This document shows, one piece after another, positions 6,544-14,395 of a DNA stretch of 18,565 bases (within the stretch, counting starts at the first letter, position 1; every line of letters starts with the position of its first letter). The notes beneath the pieces were generated by a model. That model was not told the DNA's origin. It ran no database searches and saw only the letters and a program-made list of their open reading frames with translations. This DNA comes from CAVPRW01 sp046727435 [NCBI: bacterium] (GTDB lineage: Bacteria; Tectomicrobia; Entotheonellia; J063): positions 1 to 18,565 of the forward strand of contig JBKPCR010000292.1 in the NCBI GenBank assembly GCA_046727435.1. Direction: 5' to 3'. The position numbers and the translations under genes are program-made.

Positions 6544-9500
6544 CTATCTCTTCTCCATCACTCTGGCCCGGCGGCCAGGATCAGATGCCGCAGCGACCTC
6601 TTCTGGCCCCTGGTACAGCGGTCGAATCAATTGCAGGGCGGGGCGGGTATTGTAAAACGCTCGGTAACGGTTGTGCACCCCATCTGCAGGATACGCGTAC
6701 GGTGCCGGGTAGGGATACTGCAGCATGCCATGGAAGGGCAGCGGCTCCACCGTCTGCGAGAACGCTGTATTGGCGTCCCCGTCTTTCGCCCACCCGTCCA
6801 CAAACAGCAGAAAGTCACGTTTCCATCCTTCCGTAAGCTCCGGAAGACGAGTGGCATCGAACCTCAGCTGTAACTCGTCGCCCGACCCCATGATCACCAG
6901 GAGATCATCAACAGCCTCCAGAAGCGGCTTCACGTCTCCATAACGGGTGTACAGGCCTGGTGTCGGATTCCAGTTCCACTTATGCAACGGCCGCACCTGC
7001 TCGTACACAAAGCGCTCGGGCTGCTTACGCTCTGGGTGGATCACCACCTCCGAAAACCCTCTGAAGCGCAGCCTCGCTGACTCTGCAAGCTGATCGGTGA
7101 GCCGCACGGGCGGAGCCCCCGGGTCTGTCCCCAGAAAAATCTCGTCCCAGTACACGCACAGATTGGTGACGATCCGAATCTCCCGTGACGTGGACAGGAA
7201 CTTCCCGGTCAAATCCACCACAATGGTCTTTGGTTTCCCGGCGGGGATTCCCATATCCGCAATGACGGTCTCCCACTCCCCCTGTGCGTTCCTAACTTGT
7301 AAGTAGGGCAGAATCAGCCCCGCCGGATTCTGCTGCGACATCCCAAGAAACGTGCTGCCGTCGGCCCAATCGACCCAGCCATTCAGGACCAGTATCGCCC
7401 GGCTATCTGGGGCAGCCTCTCCGAAGTCCAGTTCTAGGTGGTGCAACTCGGCAACCCCGGCGTAGTCGCGGGCAAACCCATCCGGATATATTCGATCGCG
7501 CTCCCGCAGGCGGTCCAGCACGTCCCGGCCATGGTGGTCGCGGGCGTTCAAGGGATACCTCCGCTCCTTCACCCCGAACAGGCGGAACTCAGGGAACGGC
7601 GGTCCCTTAAACTTGTCGTTGGTGAACACCTCGACCTCAGCTGGATGGTCCACCGCGATCAGCCGAATCGCGTCCAGGTACGCCACCTCCCGCAGCTCTT
7701 CGGTGACCCGGATTTCGTACCTGCCGTCGACAGCCATCAATGACGACCCATCGATCTGCACGTACTCGTCATGATCGACGGGGAAGTATTGCCCATCGCC
7801 GGCGCTGGCCCCTAGTGGCGCGACACCCAGCACGTCGGTGATAAACTCGAAGGCTTGGCCGTTCCAGGTAAAAATCATCGGACATGAGCCTGAAAGTCGC
7901 TGCGCCTCTTCGTAGACCGGCGCCTGGTTGACAGCCTGCCGCGTTTCGTTCTGAATCGTCCCATTGGGCCAGGTAATACGTACCGTGTCCACTGACGTGT
8001 ACGCTCCCACCCCGAAGAGCAATGGCACGCCCTCATAGATCTGCTTCTGATACCGCCGGCCAGCCTTCACTTCCACCTCCGCGCCCGGGGCCAGCTTGAG
8101 ATTCTTCACTCCTTTTAAGCCAACGCGTAGCGCAGCGTTTGCGCTGTCAGTCGTATTCCACAGCACCCGTAGCGTGCCATCGCTCCCTACCGCCGCCAAA
8201 TCAAGCTTCCAGTCAGCGTCGAAATCGGCCGCCGTCGTAGCCACTGCTGCCTCCAGGCCATTGGGTCGCGTGGCCGCATCGAACGCTCCCAGCCCCTTAC
8301 TCCGAAACACCGCTCCGCTCGCCACCAACTCGCTCACCGTGCGGTTTTCCAGGTCGGCAAACACAAACGGGGCTCTCGCACCCGCTGGCGCTTTAGCGCT
8401 CTGGAAGCCACCTTTGCGGTCGTTCATCAGCAGGACAAGGCCGGTACCGTCCCCTACAGCTAGGTCAGTCCATCCGTCGTTGTCCACATCGAAGGTCCCC
8501 ATGCCGAGTACCCCTTGGGGGAGCACTTCAAGCGGAACCGCTTCATATTTCCCGCTCAGGTGGTCCCGGTAGAGCACCCCTGGCCGGTCCGCATAGGCCA
8601 CTGCCAGGTCCATTCCCTGGGCGTCGGCAATGATATCGATGCGCACCCCATCGATGGCTGCCCCTGGCACAAACGGAAATGCATGCGTCAGATCAGAAAA
8701 CCCTGCCTGGCCATTATTGCGGACGAGTGCCGAGGTCTTCCCGAGCAGGATCAGATCCAAATCGTAATCGTGGTCGAAATCTAGCCACACAGCCTTGCGG
8801 TAGCTCCCGACAGGCAGGGTCGCCGGGTGCTTCGCAAACCTTCCACCTACATTCTGGTATAGTGCCGTCCACTCTGCGGTCAGCACACACAGATCCGTCA
8901 GCCCATCGTTGTCAAAATCGCCCGCCGCAATCGACAAAACCTCTTTGAGGTCCTCCAGTCCGCTCGGGATCTCTGTCTTCCCCTGCTGATACAGCTTCAC
9001 GCCACGGGTAGACCACACCAGCAACTCTGGCCTCAAGTCGCCATCGACGTCGAGCACAACAAGGCCGGCAGTGGCGGCATCCAACCCTTGGTCCAATACC
9101 TGCGCTTCAAACCGCAACTCCGCCGCAGCACGGACCTCCTGGGCGTGTTGCGGATCGATCGTCTCGTAAATCTCCGCATAGTAACTCCACTCCAAGTCCT
9201 CCTGCACGGCTGCCCCGGCCTGCTGACTCTTGATGCGGTCGAACGTTTCCTTGGCCGTTTTGGCCTCCTCAAGCCGCTTGCCCTTCCGGTAGGCCGCCGC
9301 AAGCTGGTAGTATGGCCCCGCGAGGTTGGGGGCAAGCTCCGTGGCGCGCTCAAAATGCTGCAGTGCCCGTTCATGCTCATTATTGCGCCAGTAAAGCTTC
9401 CCCAGGTTGTAATGGGTGATCGGCTCGTCCGGCACCAGTCGGAGCATCCCCTCGAACTGCTCAATAGCCCGGCTTTCTTTCGCGTCCCGCATGTACGCAA

Positions 9501-9813
9501 GTCCCAGGTTGAACCATGTGTGCGGGATCGTGGGATCTTGCTTCTGCGCCTGCTCCAGCTCTGTCACCCCTTCCGTTTTGTTACCCGCACGGAGCAATGC
9601 TAGGCCGTAATTCACCCGCTCTTGTGTCGAATCTGGCGCCAAGTCGAGGGCCTTCTTGAACGTCTCCACCGCATCGTATTGGGTAGCCCTATTCTCATAG
9701 AGCGCCTTCCCCAGATTCCGGTAGTGCCACAGCATCTCATCCTGAGAAGCAGCAGGCAGAATGATGGGTATCAACAGCACGACCAACAGGCCAAGGCGTG
9801 CCACCGGCCTCAT
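6544..9813 (-). CDS. Large exported TPR - FG-GAP - UnbV-like protein with unassigned C-terminal region
   Basis: A 1089-residue protein. Residues 1-23 are a signal peptide (cleavage near PAASQ). About four to five tetratricopeptide repeats follow at about 28-200 (for example WFNLGLAYMRDAKESRAIEQF and YNLGKLYWRNNEHERALQHF). FG-GAP-type repeats at about 245-555 include DFDNDGLTDLCV and DVDNDGWTDLAV. An ASPIC/UnbV-like segment spans about 560-625, ending VRITWPNGTIQNE. The remaining 440 residues start GSCPMIFTWNGQAFEFITD, are rich in aromatic and acidic residues, and match no domain I can name. The ATG at 9813 overlaps the upstream TGA (ATGA). TPRs suggest partner binding in the periplasm or at the surface, but no catalytic motif is seen. 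The next gene starts after 71 bases. Confidence 0.92.
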   Translation of the reverse strand: MRPVARLGLLVVLLIPIILPAASQDEMLWHYRNLGKALYENRATQYDAVETFKKALDLAPDSTQERVNYGLALLRAGNKTEGVTELEQAQKQDPTIPHTWFNLGLAYMRDAKESRAIEQFEGMLRLVPDEPITHYNLGKLYWRNNEHERALQHFERATELAPNLAGPYYQLAAAYRKGKRLEEAKTAKETFDRIKSQQAGAAVQEDLEWSYYAEIYETIDPQHAQEVRAAAELRFEAQVLDQGLDAATAGLVVLDVDGDLRPELLVWSTRGVKLYQQGKTEIPSGLEDLKEVLSIAAGDFDNDGLTDLCVLTAEWTALYQNVGGRFAKHPATLPVGSYRKAVWLDFDHDYDLDLILLGKTSALVRNNGQAGFSDLTHAFPFVPGAAIDGVRIDIIADAQGMDLAVAYADRPGVLYRDHLSGKYEAVPLEVLPQGVLGMGTFDVDNDGWTDLAVGDGTGLVLLMNDRKGGFQSAKAPAGARAPFVFADLENRTVSELVASGAVFRSKGLGAFDAATRPNGLEAAVATTAADFDADWKLDLAAVGSDGTLRVLWNTTDSANAALRVGLKGVKNLKLAPGAEVEVKAGRRYQKQIYEGVPLLFGVGAYTSVDTVRITWPNGTIQNETRQAVNQAPVYEEAQRLSGSCPMIFTWNGQAFEFITDVLGVAPLGASAGDGQYFPVDHDEYVQIDGSSLMAVDGRYEIRVTEELREVAYLDAIRLIAVDHPAEVEVFTNDKFKGPPFPEFRLFGVKERRYPLNARDHHGRDVLDRLRERDRIYPDGFARDYAGVAELHHLELDFGEAAPDSRAILVLNGWVDWADGSTFLGMSQQNPAGLILPYLQVRNAQGEWETVIADMGIPAGKPKTIVVDLTGKFLSTSREIRIVTNLCVYWDEIFLGTDPGAPPVRLTDQLAESARLRFRGFSEVVIHPERKQPERFVYEQVRPLHKWNWNPTPGLYTRYGDVKPLLEAVDDLLVIMGSGDELQLRFDATRLPELTEGWKRDFLLFVDGWAKDGDANTAFSQTVEPLPFHGMLQYPYPAPYAYPADGVHNRYRAFYNTRPALQLIRPLYQGPEEVAAASDPGRRARVMEKR

Positions 9814-11603
9814 CGTTTCACGACCCCTTCCCCTTCCCGGATGTACGTGAGCTTATTGATGAGCCCAGCGGCCTGTTCAGCCGGCAGCGTCTGCACCAGC
9901 CCACTAGGCCAGCGGATCTCCACCTGATCTACAGCGCTGGCTGCCCCGACCCCAAAGTGCAACCGCATGGTGCTCTGGCTGGCGTAACCGTTGCCGCCAT
10001 TCACCTCACGGAGGTAGGCATTTCCTCCGGCGGTTAACACAACTCGGGTGCCGATCGCATCACGGTTTGACTTACTGCCAATCACCTTGAGCTCGACCCA
10101 ATTCCCCGGCTTTTCCGGACGCCCCCGGAACAGCAGCGCCGGTTGATTGGCGTTGGTCTGATAGATATCCAGCAATCCGTCATTGTCGAAATCGCCCACA
10201 CCAACACCCCGGCCATCAAAGGTCGTCTCCACTCCCGCCTCTGCGGCGACCTCCTTGAACGTCCCGTCGGCCATATTGTGGAACAGGCGTTTTTTCTGGT
10301 ATCCGCTCCAGGTCATATCCCCAATATCCGGGTAACTGTTGAGATCCGAGAAATCCACACCTGGTTTGATGATCATCTCGACCAGCGCTGGAATATAATT
10401 CTGCTCCCCGGCAGAGCGCAGGCCGTTCACCGCAAACAGATCTTCCCAGCCATCGTTGTCAAAATCTGCGAACTTGGCCGCCCAGCCCCAGCCCGTATCG
10501 CAGGTGCCCGTCTCCTTCGACAGGTCGGTGAACGTGCCATCGCCGTTGTTGTGCCAGAGCATGTTGCACTCTTTCATGTACTCATCGGTGATGTTGGTGA
10601 CATAAATGTCCAGCCAACCGTCCCGGTCATAATCCCCCATGTCGACGTTCATGCCCTTACGGGTGTCGAACCCAATGGACGTCTCGGTCATCTCCACAAA
10701 CGTACCGGTGCCGTCGCCCTTGTTGAAAAACATCCTGTCCGTCCCGTAATCCCCGGCGATGTATACGTCCTGCCAGCCGTCGTTGTTCAGGTCGCCATGC
10801 CCCAGGTCCAGCGTCCAACCTGTATGGCGGGCAAATCCCGCCGCCTCGGTCATCTCCACAAACCCGCGCTCGCCGTTGGCCAAGGGTACATTGCGCCAGA
10901 ACGTCACACCGCCCCCATTGTCGGCGTAATCTAGGTTATTGGGCAGTACGTGGGAGGTATTCAAATGCAGTAGGTTTACCGGCTGGAAATAGTTTCCCAG
11001 CAGCAGATCCAGCCAGCCGTCGTTGTCCGCGTCAAACGCAATAGCGGCAACCGTATTGCCGAACTTCGTCAGCCCCACCGCCTGGCTCACGTCCGTGAAC
11101 TTATAATTGCCATCCGGACCCGGTCCCTCGTTGCGGTATAAAATCGGTGTTCCGAACCGAGCCACCAGGAGATCCAGCCGACCGTCGTTGTTATAGTCGA
11201 ACCATAGCGCATCCGCACAGATGAACTGAGTGTCGTTTCCTCCTGTCACTCCAGCGCTCTCTGCGACGTCGGTGAAGGTCAGATCGCCGTTGTTGCGCAT
11301 CAGATGGTGCGGCTTGCCCGTATCCGAATCGAGCACAAACAGATCATCAAACCCGTCGTTGTTGTAGTCACCCACTGCCACCGCGGCCCCACCGTAGGTG
11401 AACATCTCCAGCACCTGGGCCTTGGGCTGACCGGTAAATTTGCGCGGCGAGTGTACGAACCGTACTCCGGCCCGTTCGCCCACCTCCTCAAACTTGAGCT
11501 TCGAATTGGCGAGAGCCCCCTCAGCCCACACTGTTGACGCAAGGGCCAGCCAGCAGGCCACAAACCCAGCGCCGGCCCTCCACGTCTGGGGTTTAGATAC
11601 CAC
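9810..11603 (-). CDS. FG-GAP/VCBS repeat protein with ASPIC/UnbV domain (CRTAC1 family)
   Basis: A 597-residue exported protein. The start is a GTG at 11603, 13 bases after the TPR gene, preceded by GGGGAG; it opens directly into a signal peptide (hydrophobic core GFVACWLALASTVWA). The open frame reaches back to 11810, but those extra 69 residues are basic, low-complexity and overlap the TPR gene. At least six FG-GAP loops are seen (DYNNDGFDDLFV, DYNNDGRLDLLV, DADNDGWLDLLL, DLNNDGWQDVYI, DYDRDGWLDIYV, DFDNDGLLDIYQ), then UnbV motifs NRDAIGTRVVLTAGG and IRWPSGLVQTL near the end. It is the closest paralogue of the gene at 12587-14395: both share the NITDEYM motif, a WSGYQKK/LSGYQEK-type segment and an NGGNGFASQS/NGGNGYASQS turn. 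It overlaps the next gene by ATGA. Confidence 0.92.
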   Translation of the reverse strand: MVSKPQTWRAGAGFVACWLALASTVWAEGALANSKLKFEEVGERAGVRFVHSPRKFTGQPKAQVLEMFTYGGAAVAVGDYNNDGFDDLFVLDSDTGKPHHLMRNNGDLTFTDVAESAGVTGGNDTQFICADALWFDYNNDGRLDLLVARFGTPILYRNEGPGPDGNYKFTDVSQAVGLTKFGNTVAAIAFDADNDGWLDLLLGNYFQPVNLLHLNTSHVLPNNLDYADNGGGVTFWRNVPLANGERGFVEMTEAAGFARHTGWTLDLGHGDLNNDGWQDVYIAGDYGTDRMFFNKGDGTGTFVEMTETSIGFDTRKGMNVDMGDYDRDGWLDIYVTNITDEYMKECNMLWHNNGDGTFTDLSKETGTCDTGWGWAAKFADFDNDGWEDLFAVNGLRSAGEQNYIPALVEMIIKPGVDFSDLNSYPDIGDMTWSGYQKKRLFHNMADGTFKEVAAEAGVETTFDGRGVGVGDFDNDGLLDIYQTNANQPALLFRGRPEKPGNWVELKVIGSKSNRDAIGTRVVLTAGGNAYLREVNGGNGYASQSTMRLHFGVGAASAVDQVEIRWPSGLVQTLPAEQAAGLINKLTYIREGEGVVKR

Positions 11604-11616
11604 GGTCGCTCTCCCC

Positions 11617-12498
11617 TCAATGCGCTTTTCCCGAGATCTCACCCACATTCGTATTCGCACCCCTCCCCGGGCCGAAGTGCGTCGACGGCAGCGTATGCGA
11701 AGCCTTGCCGTCTTGCTCCAGGCGGATCTGCAATTTCTCTTCTTCCCAGGTGGCGCTGACATTGGTATCGACGCGCTTGCCGGGTTCGAAGTGGGCCGTG
11801 AGAAGGGCATTCAATGCCTGGTCGTCTTGCTCCAGGAGAACTGGCAATTCCTGGTCATCGGGAAAAAGCTCTAGCGCCCCCCGCCAGATCTGCCGGGCTT
11901 TTTCTAGGTCATTCAGCCGCCAGTAGGCCTCACCTAGACCTCTATAGGCCCGTGCATGGTAGCTGCGCTTTTCCATCTGCTGGGACAGCTCGATAGCTTT
12001 TTCCAAGTCGGCAATCCCCGACCGCGTACGCCCGAAAATCGCCGGCCAGTACAAGTAGCTGTTGCCCCGCGTGTAGCGCCCCAACCAGCTCTCCTCCAGA
12101 TCAAGGGCGGCACTAAAATGTCCAAGCGCCGTATTCGCGAGGAGCACCTGGGTAATCGCCCCTTCGGCCGGAATTTTGTCCACGTAGGCATAGCCGAGAT
12201 TCATCCAGGCATTCGGCGCCTTTGGATGATCGGCCACCAGCTGCTTGAAGAACGCAATACACCGGTCGTAGGTCTTCACCTGGTTGATCTTCACCCCAGT
12301 CAAGCGGTACGCATTGCCGTACCGCAAATTGTTCGGATCAGCTTTCAACGCCGCCTCGAACCTGGCCAGGGCTGCCTCGTAATCTGCGGCCTGTGCGGCC
12401 TGCACGGCTTCCTGAAACAGGGACTCAGCCTCCTGGGCCGGTGCAGTACTGAAAAGGCCTAAAGCCGTCATCAGCACAACGACCACCATCCATCTCAT
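11617..12498 (-). CDS. Exported TPR protein with C-terminal 38-residue tandem repeat
   Basis: A 293-residue protein starting MRWM, with a hydrophobic signal segment ending in APAQ near residue 21. Several tetratricopeptide units follow (AADYEAALARFEAALKADP; AWMNLGYAYVDK; YRGLGEAYWRLNDLEKARQI). The last about 70 residues are a duplicated 38-residue unit. I prefer the ATG at 12498 because it opens directly into the signal peptide. An in-frame ATG at 12585, one base after the upstream stop, would add 29 residues and give an internal signal peptide, so it is possible but less likely. The gene lies between two close UnbV paralogues. TPRs point to a scaffold or partner-binding role; the partner is unknown. 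Confidence 0.88.
   Translation of the reverse strand: MRWMVVVVLMTALGLFSTAPAQEAESLFQEAVQAAQAADYEAALARFEAALKADPNNLRYGNAYRLTGVKINQVKTYDRCIAFFKQLVADHPKAPNAWMNLGYAYVDKIPAEGAITQVLLANTALGHFSAALDLEESWLGRYTRGNSYLYWPAIFGRTRSGIADLEKAIELSQQMEKRSYHARAYRGLGEAYWRLNDLEKARQIWRGALELFPDDQELPVLLEQDDQALNALLTAHFEPGKRVDTNVSATWEEEKLQIRLEQDGKASHTLPSTHFGPGRGANTNVGEISGKAH
11641..11835 (-). repeat. Tandem duplication of a 114-bp unit inside the TPR gene
   Basis: Two diverged copies, at 11755-11835 and 11641-11721, offset by 114 bp. At protein level LEQDDQALNALLTAHFEPGK matches LEQDGKASHTLPSTHFGPGR, and both continue into (D/N)TNV. In DNA both copies share stretches such as CGTCTTGCTCCAGG and CGAAGTG on the plus strand. 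The frame is kept and the copies are well diverged, so it is an old duplication. Confidence 0.8.
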
Positions 12499-12586
12499 CT
12501 CGGGTTTCTCCCGTATAAGAAGGTCTTTACACCCCGCAACAACACTCGTCTTCGGTGACCCATCCGCCGCTGAGCGCCCGGCCATC

Positions 12587-14395
12587 TCAGGGCTGTTTCA
12601 CCGCCGCTTCATGTGGGGCCTTCGGCTGGAACGGCTGAACCTCGGACTGGCCCTCAACAATGGCATACATCCGGTTGGGCTGGAGGTTCGTAAACGTTTG
12701 CCTGGCCCCCGAAGGCCAGGCTACTTCCAGGCGTTCAATCTGCGTCGCCTGGCCAAGGCCTAAATGCACCCGCAGCGAGCTCTGGCTGGCAAACCCATTC
12801 CCACCATTCACAAATCCCACTTGCGTCTGCCCGCCGGCCGTGACCCACAGTCGCGTCCCCACCGCGAAGGGATTCGACCGGGTACCCTTGAGCGTAAACT
12901 GCACCCAGTGGTTGCCCATGGGTTGGATGTTGCGGTACAGCAAAGGCCTGGCACTGGCATTTGAAACCAACAAATCTAGCCGGCCGTCGTTGTCAAAATC
13001 GGCCACGGCAATCCCCCGTCCGTCCAGCTTGGAATTCAGCCCGTGGCGCGCCGCTTCATTCGTAAACAGCGTCCCCTCCTGGTTGTGAAACAGGCATTTC
13101 TCCTGGTACCCGCTCAGCGTCTTGTTCCCCATCGGTGGCCAGTTCCGGGCGTCAGAAAGGTCGACGTTGGGGCTGGTGATCAACTGAAAAATGTCCACCA
13201 CGTAGTTCTCTTCCCCAGCCGATACCCAGCCATTGACCACGTAGAGGTCTAGCCAACCGTCGTTGTCATAATCGAAAAACTTCCCGGCCCAGCCCCACCC
13301 GGTATCGTATGTGCCGGTTTCGCGGGCCACGTCAGTGAACGTGAGGTCCCCATTGTTCTTCCACAGGAAGTTGCCCTCCCGCATGTACTCATCTGTAATG
13401 TTGGTCACATACATGTCGAACAGCCCGTCGTTATTAAAATCCCCCCAATCGGCGTTCATGCCCTTTTTGGTATCAATGCCAATGGCCTTCTCCGTCAGAT
13501 CCGAGAACGTCCCGTCCCCGTTGTTCAGAAAAAACCGGTCCGCACCGAAATCCACCGCTGCATATAGGTCGTCGTCACCGTCGTGGTCCACATCGGCGTG
13601 GCCCACGTCTAGAGTCCATCCGGAGAATCGGAGACCCGCCTTGTCGGTCACATCGGTGAACGTCCCGTCCCGATTGTTGCGATACAGCGTCACCCCCCCA
13701 CCGTTGTTTGCGGTCTCAAAGCTCTCCGGAAAAAAGTGCGGTGTTGACGGGTTGAACAGGTTCACCGGCTGGAAATAATTCCCCAGCAGAATGTCCAGGT
13801 ATCCGTCACGATCGTAATCGAAGGCAATGGCCACGATGCTGTTGAGGTATTGCTGGTTCAGCCCGGCCTGTATGCTGACATCCTTGAACGTCCCGTCTCC
13901 CAGATTCTCAAACAACTGGCTGCGGCCAAACCGTACCACCAGCAGGTCGAGCCGCCAGTCGTTGTTATAATCGAACCACAGCGCATCGGCCGAGGCATTG
14001 GACTCGTCGTTCCCGTTGGCCACTCCGGCGGCCTCGCCCACCTCCGTGAACGTAAAATCCCCGTTATTGCGGTACAGCAGATTCTTGCCGTTTTGTTCAG
14101 AAGTAGTCGCAAAGAAGTCCTCGAATCCATCGGCGTTGTAATCACCTACCGCCACGGCAGCCCCCAGGGCCGTATACCCCTTCATAATGTCAGCATAGGC
14201 ATTTTTGAACGACCGACTGGCATGCTTGTACCGTATCCCGGCCCGTTCGGCGACCTCCTCAAACCAGCTCTCACCCGCCTGCTCTGCGGCCGCTGCAACT
14301 GATGGCCAGTTCCCTAGCAGCACGGCCACCAAGCCGACCACTACAAGATTGTTTGCCCCCCACCGCAGCACTTTTTTGCATGCCGTCACGTTCAT
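12587..14395 (-). CDS. FG-GAP/VCBS repeat protein with ASPIC/UnbV domain (CRTAC1 family)
   Basis: A 602-residue exported protein with a signal peptide (hydrophobic LVVVGLVAVLLG, cleavage near VAAAAEQ). A long propeller region follows, with FG-GAP loops DYNADGFEDFFA, DYNNDWRLDLLV, DYDRDGYLDILL, DVDHDGDDDLYA, DFNNDGLFDMYV, DYDNDGWLDLYV and DFDNDGRLDLLV, and repeated NNGDGTF/DLTFTDV turns. The UnbV domain (NPFAVGTRLWVTAGG to VAWPSGARQTF) lies at about 515-580, followed by a Pro/Lys-rich tail. The ATG at 14395 overlaps the upstream TGA (ATGA); its own Shine-Dalgarno is weak (ACAGG), so translation is probably coupled. The propeller calcium loops imply a calcium-containing, extracytoplasmic setting. 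No enzymatic motif is seen. Confidence 0.93.
   Translation of the reverse strand: MNVTACKKVLRWGANNLVVVGLVAVLLGNWPSVAAAAEQAGESWFEEVAERAGIRYKHASRSFKNAYADIMKGYTALGAAVAVGDYNADGFEDFFATTSEQNGKNLLYRNNGDFTFTEVGEAAGVANGNDESNASADALWFDYNNDWRLDLLVVRFGRSQLFENLGDGTFKDVSIQAGLNQQYLNSIVAIAFDYDRDGYLDILLGNYFQPVNLFNPSTPHFFPESFETANNGGGVTLYRNNRDGTFTDVTDKAGLRFSGWTLDVGHADVDHDGDDDLYAAVDFGADRFFLNNGDGTFSDLTEKAIGIDTKKGMNADWGDFNNDGLFDMYVTNITDEYMREGNFLWKNNGDLTFTDVARETGTYDTGWGWAGKFFDYDNDGWLDLYVVNGWVSAGEENYVVDIFQLITSPNVDLSDARNWPPMGNKTLSGYQEKCLFHNQEGTLFTNEAARHGLNSKLDGRGIAVADFDNDGRLDLLVSNASARPLLYRNIQPMGNHWVQFTLKGTRSNPFAVGTRLWVTAGGQTQVGFVNGGNGFASQSSLRVHLGLGQATQIERLEVAWPSGARQTFTNLQPNRMYAIVEGQSEVQPFQPKAPHEAAVKQP

Noticed and set aside
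10143-10934. Long plus-strand open frame of 263 codons (also 5822-6457 and 13311-13778)
   Set aside because: They lie antisense to FG-GAP genes with strong family motifs, show no domains, and arise from the codon bias of Asp/Gly/Asn-rich repeats.
9810-11810. N-terminal extension of the UnbV gene back to 11810
   Set aside because: The extra 69 residues are basic and low-complexity, overlap the TPR gene, and would bury the signal peptide; a GTG with GGGGAG upstream fits at 11603.
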